A stretch of 64,000 bases of DNA, from positions 1 through 64,000 of the forward strand of contig JALOLR010000013.1 of the NCBI GenBank assembly GCA_025455885.1, given 5' to 3'. The notes beneath the pieces are model-generated. The model saw nothing but the letters and a program-made list of their open reading frames with translations. It made no database searches and had not been told where the DNA came from. This stretch comes from Acidimicrobiales bacterium. GTDB taxonomy: Bacteria; Actinomycetota; Acidimicrobiia; Acidimicrobiales; Acidimicrobilacustridaceae. Shown here piece by piece: positions 34,397 to 41,661 of the stretch (position 1 is its first letter; the number at the start of each line of letters is the position of its first letter). Made by a program: the position numbers and the translations under genes.

Positions 34397-35017
34397 TCAG
34401 CCAGTGAACTTCGGCGAGGCATTCACCGCGGTCGCCGCGTCCGCTTCGGCGTCGGGGTCCACCGCCGCCGGTGCGGGGGCTGGTGCCGGTGCCGGTGCCG
34501 GTGCGGGGGCCGGTGCGGGGGCCGGTGCCGGTGCGGGGGCTGGGAACGGTGCGGGGAACGGTGCGGGGAACGGTGCCGGGAACGGTGCTGCCGCCGGCGG
34601 GGGAATGGGGGCGCCGGGTGCGGTCTGCGCGTCGGCACGGCTGGGCGAGGTGACGATCGACTCGACGATCGGGAGCGCCACCGCGGCAGCAGCCGCGGTC
34701 AGACCCAGCTTCTTGATGAGCTCGCGGCGGCCGATGGTCGGGACGCCGACCACGCCGGTGTCGATCAGCCCGCTGTCCACGAGCTCCTCGATGGCGAGCT
34801 CGACCACCTGGGCGTCCGGCGCGAGGCCGGTCGCCGCGGCGACCAGCGGGACCATGTCGGCGATCGTCGTCTTCCCGTCGCAGTGGTCCCAGACGACGGC
34901 CGCCGCCTCGTTGAGGGCATGCGCCTCACCGGTGACGTCGTTGAAGGCGAGGAGCTCGGTGGGCGTCCGCTCGACGAGGATGCCGTCGGTGCGGATCGGG
35001 CGGCTGTTCAGATCCAT
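34397..35017 (-). CDS. PqqD-domain, membrane-anchored Pro/Ala-repeat protein ending PKFTG (candidate hydroxylase substrate)
   Basis: This 206-residue protein starts with a PqqD-like winged-helix domain (residues ~5-88: FNDVTGEAHALNEAAAVVWDHCDG, ELAIEELVDSGLI). GRRELIKKLG and one hydrophobic helix (~104-122) follow, ending near SRADAQ, like a twin-arginine or internal signal segment. The rest is exported: PFPA x4 (145-160), PA x12 (161-184), an acidic DPDAEADAA stretch and the C-terminus NASPKFTG. The repeats recall arabinogalactan-protein modules, where alternating Ala-Pro is hydroxylated and glycosylated. Start at 35017 is fixed by TACGGT (35025-35030, minus strand) 7 nt upstream. The hydroxylase gene follows 28 bp downstream. 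Confidence 0.75.
   Translation of the reverse strand: MDLNSRPIRTDGILVERTPTELLAFNDVTGEAHALNEAAAVVWDHCDGKTTIADMVPLVAAATGLAPDAQVVELAIEELVDSGLIDTGVVGVPTIGRRELIKKLGLTAAAAAVALPIVESIVTSPSRADAQTAPGAPIPPPAAAPFPAPFPAPFPAPFPAPAPAPAPAPAPAPAPAPAPAPAPAAVDPDAEADAATAVNASPKFTG
34466..34585. repeat. In-frame tandem repeats encoding PFPA x4 and PA x12
   Basis: On the minus strand four 12-bp units encode Pro-Phe-Pro-Ala and are followed by twelve 6-bp units encoding Pro-Ala, with synonymous variation between CCG/CCC and GCA/GCC. All units are multiples of three, so changes in copy number would lengthen or shorten the Pro-rich stalk without a frameshift. Confidence 0.85.
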
Positions 35018-35024
35018 GGGCGGA

Positions 35025-35030
35025 ACCGTA
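35025..35030 (-). promoter_or_regulatory. -10 hexamer of the PqqD-protein gene
   Basis: Read on the minus strand this is TACGGT, ending 7 nt before the ATG at 35017. It lies in the 32-bp gap after the O-fucosyltransferase-like gene, so the substrate/hydroxylase pair likely has its own leaderless transcript. Confidence 0.5.
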
Positions 35031-35049
35031 CAACGGATGCCGGCGGATT

Positions 35050-36159
35050 TCAGGGGTCCCTGAGGCGAGCCTCCGGCCACTCGCGCATCCACGCCAGCGC
35101 CGCGGGGTCGACCGGGTACCCGAGGCGGTTCCAGGTGAAGGGTCCGTCGACGACCGGCAGGTAGGTGCAGCGCTCGAAGCGAGTTCCGCCTCCCAGGAAG
35201 TCAGCGGTGAACATGAACGGCTCGAGCGGGTCGGCGAGGTGGCGTCGGCGGTGGATGATGCCGGTGAACGTGCTCGCGAAGGTGCCGACGAAGCTGTCGG
35301 CTCGGGCCGCCACCTCCTGGGTGACCATCGCCAGCGCCGAGTCGTCGTGTCGCTCCAGTTCGGCGAAGCGCGCTCGCCACACCGGATCGTCGAGCAGGTG
35401 CTGGGAGAGGAACACCACGTCGCCGAAGTGGGAGCGGAGGGGCTTGAACACGTCGGAGTCCGGGTCGGCCTCGGTGCAGACCACCAGCCGCTCCTCCGAC
35501 GGCAGGACCGCCGCCAGGTTGTCGCGGATCATCCACGGCGTGACCCGTCGGTAGTCGGGAACCCCGACGAGGTGGTCGGTGCGTCGGATGTGGACGGCGT
35601 TGAACCGACCGAGCTCGGCGGCCACCGAGCTCGCCAGCTCCCGGTAGGGACGCTTCGGTCGGATCTGCTCCAGCAGCGAGAACACCTCGCGGCGCCGGTC
35701 CGGTCGCAGGTGGAAGAAGTACGAGTACGAGGCGAGGCCGCGTGCGGTGAGGTCGAGGATCGGTGCGTCGGCCCAGTCGGGATCGAAGGCGACGGTCGGG
35801 CGCCCGTGGGCGAAGGCGGCGGCACACTCCTCGTCCTGCGGACCTGTCGGACCATCGGCGTAGGCGACCTGGTAGAGGTCCGGCCAGTCGACGGTGAGCA
35901 CCGGATGCGCGCCCACGAGCTGGTCGTAGTCGTCGTCGCCGAGCACCGTGACCGGGAGGTCGAACAGATCCCGGAGGCTCGAGGCCGTCCCCGCATCCAC
36001 GCCGTCGAGCGCCGGTCGCGGCCCCCAGCCGATCGGCGAGTCGACCGGGAGCGACAACGCGCGATCGCTGAGGTGGGCGAGTCCGACCCCGATCTCGAGC
36101 GCCATCAGCTTGTTCGAGAGGTAGCCGACGTCCTCGGCCATTCGGAGCACCCGTACCAC
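35050..36159 (-). CDS. O-fucosyltransferase-like glycosyltransferase
   Basis: The 369-residue protein resembles the GDP-fucose protein O-fucosyltransferase/NodZ superfamily. It has an HIRRTDH motif (residues 190-196) that contacts the donor, a downstream VVCTEADPDSDVFKPLRSHFG strand, and a C-terminal ADSFVGTFASTFTGIIHRRR block (about 287-306). Such enzymes use GDP-L-fucose or other GDP-sugars, which fits the GDP-mannose 3,5-epimerase in the cluster. It has no signal peptide and should act in the cytoplasm. The GTG at 36159 is preceded by TAGGCT (36166-36171, minus strand) at 6 nt. The exact donor and acceptor are unknown. Confidence 0.7.
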   Translation of the reverse strand: MVRVLRMAEDVGYLSNKLMALEIGVGLAHLSDRALSLPVDSPIGWGPRPALDGVDAGTASSLRDLFDLPVTVLGDDDYDQLVGAHPVLTVDWPDLYQVAYADGPTGPQDEECAAAFAHGRPTVAFDPDWADAPILDLTARGLASYSYFFHLRPDRRREVFSLLEQIRPKRPYRELASSVAAELGRFNAVHIRRTDHLVGVPDYRRVTPWMIRDNLAAVLPSEERLVVCTEADPDSDVFKPLRSHFGDVVFLSQHLLDDPVWRARFAELERHDDSALAMVTQEVAARADSFVGTFASTFTGIIHRRRHLADPLEPFMFTADFLGGGTRFERCTYLPVVDGPFTWNRLGYPVDPAALAWMREWPEARLRDP

Positions 36160-36165
36160 CCGGCG

Positions 36166-36192
36166 AGCCTACGGCGCATCCGTCGGTACTCT
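36166..36192. promoter_or_regulatory. Divergent promoter pair of two glycosyltransferase genes
   Basis: Minus-strand TAGGCT (36166-36171) ends 6 nt before the O-fucosyltransferase-like GTG. Plus-strand TACTCT (36187-36192) ends 6 nt before the GlcNAc-transferase-like ATG at 36199. The start codons are 39 bp apart, so the two transcripts should be tightly linked in regulation. Confidence 0.5.
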
Positions 36193-36198
36193 CCGGCC

Positions 36199-37209
36199 AT
36201 GGCCGGCGCGAGCGAACCGCTGATCTTCGTGGCGCTGGCGTCCTACTGCGAGCCGGAGCTCGCGCTCACGATCGAGGACTGCCTGCGTCGGGCCGAGCGT
36301 CCCGACCGGCTGCGCTTCGGCGTCCTCCACCAGTTCGACGAGGACGGCCCGCCGGAGATCGGCGAGGACTGCTTGGCTCACCTCGCCGAGGATGATCGCT
36401 TCCGCATCGTCGTCCGTGACCACCGCGAGAGCAAGGGCGGATGCTGGGCCCGTCACTGGGTGCAGGGCCTCTACGAGGGCGAGGAGCTCACGCTCCAGGT
36501 CGATGCCCACACGCGGTTCGCCGACGGCTGGGACGCCCGGCTCGTCGAGATGATGGAGGAGCTCCCCTCGGAGCGGCCGCTGATCACCGGATTCCCTCCC
36601 CCCTACTTCCGTGCCGACGGCGTCGACCTCGTCGATCGGACCGCCGTCGAGCGGGTCCCGTCCGTGCGAGTGGTGCACTGGTCCGACGAGGGGTGGATCC
36701 ACCATCCGACCGAGCACATCGAACACACCAGGCCTGCGCCCCGGCGCACCAGGGTCCTGTCAGGGGCCTTCGTCTTCGCCCCCGGCTCCTGGATCACCGA
36801 CGTCCGCCAGGATCCGTCCCACATCTACACGGGTGAGGAGTTCGCGCTGACCCTGCGCTCGTTCACGCACGGCTACGACCTCTTCGAGCCGACCCAGGTG
36901 GTGGTCTGGCATCGCAGTCATCCCACCACGAACCGGAAGTGGATCGGCGACGCCCCCAGTGGCCTCGTCGGTGCCCGCCAAGGCCGGGCCTACGCCCGCC
37001 TCCGGCTGCTCCTCGCCGGTGACCCCGACCGGCGGCTCGGGTCCTACTCCCTGGGTTCGGAGCGGACGCTCGACGACTACCACCGGTTCTCGGGCCTCGA
37101 CTGTCGGACCCGAACGATCCACCCCGACGCCTTCGCAGGGATCCCGCCCGACTCGATGACGATCACCGCCCCGCCTCAGGAGACGCGCCGCGGGTCCGCG
37201 GACTTCTGA
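36199..37209 (+). CDS. GlcNAc-transferase-like protein (Skp1 hydroxyproline GlcNAc-transferase family, PF11397)
   Basis: The 336-residue protein follows the pattern of the family whose known member adds GlcNAc to hydroxyproline of Skp1 in Dictyostelium. FVALASYCEPELALTIEDCL is at the N-terminus. GGCWARHWVQGLYEGEELTLQ then leads into VDAHTRFADGWD (residues 101-112), the DxD-like QxDSHxRF motif of the family. ITGFPPPYF and IYTGEEFALTLRSFTHGYDLF follow. It has no signal peptide. TACTCT 6 nt upstream fixes the ATG. Its 3' end overlaps the convergent HPAT-like gene by 34 bp. Hydroxyproline as acceptor is inferred from the neighbouring hydroxylase. Confidence 0.75.
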   Translation: MAGASEPLIFVALASYCEPELALTIEDCLRRAERPDRLRFGVLHQFDEDGPPEIGEDCLAHLAEDDRFRIVVRDHRESKGGCWARHWVQGLYEGEELTLQVDAHTRFADGWDARLVEMMEELPSERPLITGFPPPYFRADGVDLVDRTAVERVPSVRVVHWSDEGWIHHPTEHIEHTRPAPRRTRVLSGAFVFAPGSWITDVRQDPSHIYTGEEFALTLRSFTHGYDLFEPTQVVVWHRSHPTTNRKWIGDAPSGLVGARQGRAYARLRLLLAGDPDRRLGSYSLGSERTLDDYHRFSGLDCRTRTIHPDAFAGIPPDSMTITAPPQETRRGSADF

Positions 37210-38027
37210 TCCACGGCGTCGGCCAGGATCGTGAGCAGATCACGGCAGTAGTCGAGCCGGGCCTCGGCCGGATCGACGCCGATCGGCTCCCATGGTCGGT
37301 AGTCGCGCTTGGACCACAGCGGCCGGCCATCGTGGGCCTCGACGGTCTGGCAGTAGTGGATGATCGGCGCCCCCGCCACCACGTCCTCGGGCCAGTTCAT
37401 CCACGCAGTCATCGCCTCGGTGACCAGGTCGAGACCGTCGGCGGCCAACGCGCCCACCAACGCGTACATGTCGCTCTCCCACCGCCCGGTCGCTTCCCGA
37501 ACGACGGCCGTCAGCTCGATCCAGCGGGGGAGGATCCGCTCGAGGTCGGCGGTGTGGACGAGGCCGGGCCAGGTCACTGCCGGGAGGTCGCCGGCATCCG
37601 ACCCGATGGCGTCGGCCACGACCCGGGCGGGGGCGCTGGTCGGGTGGAAATCGAGCCACCGCTGCAGCGTCGCGGTCCCTGCGACCGCCCGCCCTGGCAC
37701 TCGAGCTCGGAACACCATGTCGGGGTCGAGGATCAGTACCGTGCCGACCGGTCGCTCCTCCTCCAGCCACTCGAGCAGGGAGAACAGCCGGTTGTAGGGC
37801 GGGTAGCGATCGCCGGTGGCGGGGTGGACGTTCGGCGCGTCGGTCGCCACGACCCGCGCGTGGACGTGATCGGGCACCGGTCCTCCGTCAGGGGTGGCGA
37901 CCAGACGCACGAACTCACCGGGTTGTCCCACCTGCTTCCAGGTGTGGATCAGCAGCTGGCACTGCCAGTTGACCGAGGGGGCGGTGTCGGTGCACACGAC
38001 CGAGTAGAGCGATTCCCGAGCGGTCAT
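37176..38027 (-). CDS. Plant HPAT/SGT-like glycosyltransferase (Hyp O-arabinosyl / Ser galactosyl transferase superfamily)
   Basis: The 283-residue protein closely follows the plant peptidyl-serine galactosyltransferase and hydroxyproline O-arabinosyltransferase pattern. It begins YSVVCTD, then NWQCQLLIHTWKQVGQPGEF (residues 20-39), HPATGDRYPPYNRLFSLLEWL (68-88) and the acidic VLILDPDMVFR (D101, D103), which should bind the metal and nucleotide sugar. A later WESDMYALVGALAADGL resembles the helix after the catalytic site. Plant relatives decorate extensins. Start ATG at 38027 overlaps the 61-aa ORF stop (ATGA), so it is coupled to the GT77-like gene. The sugar transferred cannot be deduced. 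Confidence 0.65.
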   Translation of the reverse strand: MTARESLYSVVCTDTAPSVNWQCQLLIHTWKQVGQPGEFVRLVATPDGGPVPDHVHARVVATDAPNVHPATGDRYPPYNRLFSLLEWLEEERPVGTVLILDPDMVFRARVPGRAVAGTATLQRWLDFHPTSAPARVVADAIGSDAGDLPAVTWPGLVHTADLERILPRWIELTAVVREATGRWESDMYALVGALAADGLDLVTEAMTAWMNWPEDVVAGAPIIHYCQTVEAHDGRPLWSKRDYRPWEPIGVDPAEARLDYCRDLLTILADAVDQKSADPRRVS

Positions 38028-38209
38028 GACGAGGAGAGGGCGATCCGGCGTCGGGCCGAGGGCTCCGGCCGACGACGACCGGTCGACGGTCGGCGGCTCC
38101 GGGACGATCGCAGGAAGAGGGCAGTGGGATGCTCGGCGAACCGACGGGTCGTCTCCGGATCGTACATCGGCACGTTCCTGGGCTGGAGTGGGCCGAGCCG
38201 ACCGATCAT
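38024..38209 (-). CDS. Small 61-aa ORF coupled to both neighbouring glycosyltransferase genes
   Basis: This ORF begins at an ATG that overlaps the TGA of the GT77-like gene (ATGA) and ends with a TGA that overlaps the ATG of the HPAT-like gene (ATGA). Such double 4-bp overlap is good evidence for a real coupled gene. The product begins MIGRLGPLQPRNVPMYDPET and has an Arg/Ser/Pro-rich C-terminal half, without membrane segments. I do not recognise it. It may be a small partner of the transferases or simply a translation bridge. Confidence 0.5.
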   Translation of the reverse strand: MIGRLGPLQPRNVPMYDPETTRRFAEHPTALFLRSSRSRRPSTGRRRPEPSARRRIALSSS

Positions 38210-39213
38210 GGCAGGCCGAATCGCTCGATCTTCGCGAGCTTCTCCGCGGGGTCGCGTGTCCACGAGTAGTGGATCACCACGCCGTCGGACCGCCACCGGT
38301 GCGCCGCCGGACTCAGGCCGTCCACCAGGTCGAAGAGGTGGCCGTTGAGGTACTCCGACTCGGGGAGCACCTGCACCCGCACCTGGTTGTAGGCATGGAA
38401 TCGTTCGAGGACCCGATTCAGCACGAGCTGCTCGCTGCCGAGGTGCACGATCGAGGCGGCGTTGCCCACCACCGTCGCCCACAGGCTGCGGGTGGCGTCA
38501 CCGGCCCGCACGTGCACGAATCCCGAGTTCACGTGCAGCGGTGCGAAGTGCGGATTGGGACCGTCGTGCATGACGAGCACGTCGGCATCCGTCTCGCGCC
38601 CGGCCAGATCGGCGATGGGGTCGCGGAGCCAGATCAGGTCGACATCCTGGAAGAGCACGACCTGTGCCACGTGCAGGGCGTCCCACGTGGCCACCGATTT
38701 CCAGGGCACCAGGCGCGAGAAGCGGGCGTCGTTCCAACCGACGACCGAGCCCAGCCGGTCGCAATCCTCGACGTTGGCGGCCACCGACGTCAGGCCGAGC
38801 TGGCGGCAGCGCCGATCGGTATCGAGATCGAGGGCGACGATGACGGTGCGGGACCGCACCTCGATCGATCTCTCGTCACAGGAGGACAACCAGCGCTCGA
38901 GGAACGGCAGGAACGGGGCGTTGCAGACCGACACGACCAACGTCCGAGGGTGATCGAGGGCCGCCACCGCCTGGTGCCACGCGTCCGCCCGTCGGGGGCC
39001 GTCGACGTTCAGCATGTCGACGAACATCTGCCGTGTCTCGTCGATGCCGAGGGGACGGGGGTCGGGCAGGAGACCGAGCTCCGCGTCCAGGATGCGGACC
39101 AGGTTCGGGTTGACGGCCGCCTCCTGCGCCACCGAGGGCGCGTGCATGGCCATTCCCGCCATCGTCACCCGGTCGTCGAGCCCCACGACCCACGGCCAAC
39201 GGACATCGTCCAC
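38206..39213 (-). CDS. GT77-like nucleotide-diphospho-sugar transferase (PF03407-like)
   Basis: The 335-residue protein resembles the GT77 family, which includes plant RRA/XEG113 extensin arabinosyltransferases and Skp1-modifying AgtA. Visible features are VIVALDLDTDRRCRQLGL (about 124-140), RLVPWKSVATWDALHVAQVVLFQDVDLIWL with the metal-binding DVD at 190-192, VNSGFVHVRAGD and SEQLVLNRVLERF. GTG at 39213 is preceded by TACCGT (39220-39225, minus strand) at 6 nt. The longer open frame to 39420 overlaps the divergent epimerase and is not used. Donor sugar unknown. Confidence 0.7.
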   Translation of the reverse strand: MDDVRWPWVVGLDDRVTMAGMAMHAPSVAQEAAVNPNLVRILDAELGLLPDPRPLGIDETRQMFVDMLNVDGPRRADAWHQAVAALDHPRTLVVSVCNAPFLPFLERWLSSCDERSIEVRSRTVIVALDLDTDRRCRQLGLTSVAANVEDCDRLGSVVGWNDARFSRLVPWKSVATWDALHVAQVVLFQDVDLIWLRDPIADLAGRETDADVLVMHDGPNPHFAPLHVNSGFVHVRAGDATRSLWATVVGNAASIVHLGSEQLVLNRVLERFHAYNQVRVQVLPESEYLNGHLFDLVDGLSPAAHRWRSDGVVIHYSWTRDPAEKLAKIERFGLP

Positions 39214-39219
39214 CCGTCG

Positions 39220-39225
39220 ACGGTA
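39220..39225 (-). promoter_or_regulatory. -10 hexamer of the GT77-like operon
   Basis: Minus-strand TACCGT ends 6 nt before the GTG at 39213. It lies in the 172-bp space between the GT77-like gene and the divergent epimerase, whose own TACGGT is at 39371-39376, about 9 nt before its GTG. Confidence 0.5.
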
Positions 39226-39385
39226 CCGGTCGGGAGTTCGGCCTCGTTGCCGTGGCCGCCCGGCGTCGCCATGACGCCCTCGCCCGAGCCGGTCGAACAG
39301 GCAGGCCTCCCCGGCTGTCGCCGTCACGGGACGAGAGCTGGGGCCGAGGACGAGCCGTACGACCATGGGATACGGTCGCCGGCTT

Positions 39386-40360
39386 GTGAAGGTTCTTGTC
39401 GCCGGTGCCGGCGGGTTCATCGGTGGTCACCTCGTGGCGTCGCTGCTGGCCGACGGCGTCGACGTGCGTGCAGTCGACCGCAAGCCCCGGGTCGAGTGGC
39501 TCCAGTGCTTCGCCGACGCCGAGAACGTGACGGTCGACCTCGACAGCGCGTCGACGTCGGCTGCGGCCGTGGCCGGGTGCGACCGGGTGTTCAACCTGGC
39601 GTGCGACATGGGAGGGATGGGCTTCATCGAGCTGAACAAGGCCCTCTGCATGCGGTCGGTGCTCACCAACACCCACCTCATCGCCGCCGCCGTGGACGCT
39701 GAGGTCGACCGCTACTTCTTTGCGTCGACCGCCTGTGTGTATCCCCAGAGCCGGCAGGACACCACCGCTCCGGTCGCTCTCTGCGAAGACGATGCGTACC
39801 CGGCCGATCCCGAGGACGGCTACGGGTGGGAGAAGCTGTTCAGCGAACGGATGTGCCGACACCACGCGGAGGACTTCGGCTTGGACGTGCGCATCGCCCG
39901 TTTCCACAGTGTCTACGGACCGCACTGCACCTGGCAGGGCGGGCGGGAGAAGGTCCCGGCCGCGATCTGCCGGAAGGTGGCCGAGGCCGCCGCCGACGGC
40001 GTGGACGAGATCGAGGTGTGGGGCGACGGCGAGCAGCGCCGCAGCTTCCTCTACGTCGACGACGCCATCGTCGGGGTGCGTCGCCTGATGGACTCCGAGG
40101 TGTCGGATCCGATCAACATCGGGTCCGCGGAGATGGTGAGCATCAACGACCTGATCGATACGGTGAGTGCGGTGGCCGGTGTCGCACTCGCCCGTCGCCA
40201 CGATCTCTCGGCCCCCCAGGGGGTCCGCGGTCGATCGAGTGACAACACGATGGTGCGCGAACGACTCGGCTGGGAGCCGACCACGACCCTGCGGGAGGGC
40301 ATCGAGCCCACGTACCGGTGGGTCGCCGCGCAGCTGGGGACCGGGACCGTCGAGCCGTAG
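39386..40360 (+). CDS. GDP-mannose 3,5-epimerase-like NAD-dependent epimerase
   Basis: The 324-residue short-chain dehydrogenase/epimerase has the NAD motif GAGGFIG (7-13) and the catalytic YGWEK (Tyr146, Lys150). It also has a set of signatures I associate with plant GDP-mannose 3,5-epimerase: [11 protein letters not shown] (72-81), [58 protein letters not shown] and GVRGRSSDN. Such an enzyme would supply GDP-L-galactose, and GDP-L-gulose as an intermediate. It probably feeds the GDP-sugar transferases of the cluster. GTG at 39386 was chosen because homology begins there. It is transcribed toward trpB. Confidence 0.82.
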   Translation: MKVLVAGAGGFIGGHLVASLLADGVDVRAVDRKPRVEWLQCFADAENVTVDLDSASTSAAAVAGCDRVFNLACDMGGMGFIELNKALCMRSVLTNTHLIAAAVDAEVDRYFFASTACVYPQSRQDTTAPVALCEDDAYPADPEDGYGWEKLFSERMCRHHAEDFGLDVRIARFHSVYGPHCTWQGGREKVPAAICRKVAEAAADGVDEIEVWGDGEQRRSFLYVDDAIVGVRRLMDSEVSDPINIGSAEMVSINDLIDTVSAVAGVALARRHDLSAPQGVRGRSSDNTMVRERLGWEPTTTLREGIEPTYRWVAAQLGTGTVEP

Positions 40361-40503
40361 CCGATCGGTCTGCTCGGGTGGGGAGCAGGGCTGACCCGCG
40401 CCGACCCAACCGTCCTTTCCGAGTTCCCCCTCCCGTCCGGGGCGACCTACCCTCCGCGAGTCCGTCCCGTCCCCGTCGTCGCCCACCACCGAGGTGCGTT
40501 CCC

Positions 40504-41661
40504 ATGGCCCTGTCCGAACCCTCTGCGAGCGGGCGCTTCGGCGAGTTCGGCGGGCGATTCGTACCCGAGACGCTGGTGCCGGCCTGTGAGGAGCTGGAGC
40601 GGGCCTTCCGCTCGGCGTGGGGGGACCCGGCGTTCCGCGGCGAGCTCGACGGCCTCCTGGCCGACTACGCCGGCCGCCCGTCCCCGCTCACCGAGTGCAC
40701 CCGCCTCTCCGAGGAGCTCGGCGTGCGCGTCCTGCTGAAGCGCGAGGACCTCAACCACACCGGCAGCCACAAGATCAACAACGTGCTCGGCCAGGCCCTG
40801 CTCGCCCGGCGCATGGGCAAGACCCGCCTCGTCGCCGAGACCGGGGCAGGCCAGCACGGCGTCGCCACCGCCACCGCGGCAGCCCTGCTGGGCATGGAGT
40901 GCATGGTCTACATGGGTGAGGTCGACATGGGCCGCCAGCAGCTCAACGTCTTTCGCATGCGCCTCCTCGGCGCCGAGGTCGTCCCGGCCGTGTCGGGCAG
41001 CCGGACCCTCAAGGACGCCGTCAACGAGGCCATGCGGGACTGGGTGGCCACCGTGGCCACGAGCCACTACTGCCTCGGTTCGGTGATGGGCCCGCACCCC
41101 TACCCGTGGATGGTCCGGGAGTTCCACACCGTGATCGGCACCGAGGCCCGGGCGCAGTGCGCGGAGCTCCTCGACGGTGGTGTCCCCGACGTGGTGACCG
41201 CGTGCGTGGGCGGCGGCTCCAACGCCATCGGCATCTTCTCGGGCTTCGCCGACACCGACGCCGAGCTCGTGGGCGTCGAACCGGCCGGCGGCGCGGCCGT
41301 CGGGCGGGGCGTGCCCGGCGTGGTGCACGGGATGAAGAGCTACCTCATGCAGGACGAGTTCGGGCAGGTGCAGGAGGCGCACTCCATCTCCGCCGGGCTC
41401 GACTACCCCGGGGTCGGGCCGGAGCACTCGTTCCTCTCCTCGATCGGCCGGGCCCGCTACGAGCAGGTCACCGACGCCGAGGTGATCGACGCCTTCCAGC
41501 TGCTGAGCCGCACCGAGGGCATCATCCCGGCGCTCGAACCCGCGCACGCGCTGGCCTGGATCAGCCGCGACCGGGCCGCCCTCGCCGGGCGCACCGTGTT
41601 GTTGAACCTCTCGGGGCGAGGCGACAAGGACGTCGGCCAGATGATGGAGATCCTCGGTTGA
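40504..41661 (+). CDS. trpB: Tryptophan synthase beta chain (TrpB1 type)
   Basis: This conventional TrpB (385 residues) has [15 protein letters not shown], the PLP Lys in [57 protein letters not shown] and LSGRGDKD. It pairs with the adjacent trpA, unlike the TrpB2 form at 30179. The stop overlaps the trpA TTG. The 143-bp space upstream separates it from the epimerase and shows no clear TAnnnT at leaderless distance. Confidence 0.96.
   Translation: MALSEPSASGRFGEFGGRFVPETLVPACEELERAFRSAWGDPAFRGELDGLLADYAGRPSPLTECTRLSEELGVRVLLKREDLNHTGSHKINNVLGQALLARRMGKTRLVAETGAGQHGVATATAAALLGMECMVYMGEVDMGRQQLNVFRMRLLGAEVVPAVSGSRTLKDAVNEAMRDWVATVATSHYCLGSVMGPHPYPWMVREFHTVIGTEARAQCAELLDGGVPDVVTACVGGGSNAIGIFSGFADTDAELVGVEPAGGAAVGRGVPGVVHGMKSYLMQDEFGQVQEAHSISAGLDYPGVGPEHSFLSSIGRARYEQVTDAEVIDAFQLLSRTEGIIPALEPAHALAWISRDRAALAGRTVLLNLSGRGDKDVGQMMEILG

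Noticed and set aside
34278-35063. Plus-strand frame with long Gly-Ala repeats opposite the PqqD-domain protein
   Set aside because: It is the complement of the Pro-Ala repeat. The minus strand has a PqqD domain, a membrane segment, a promoter and a coupled downstream gene, whereas the plus frame has none.
39214-39420. N-terminal extension of the GT77-like protein up to 39420
   Set aside because: The extra residues are low-complexity, overlap the divergent epimerase and its promoter, and homology begins after the GTG at 39213.
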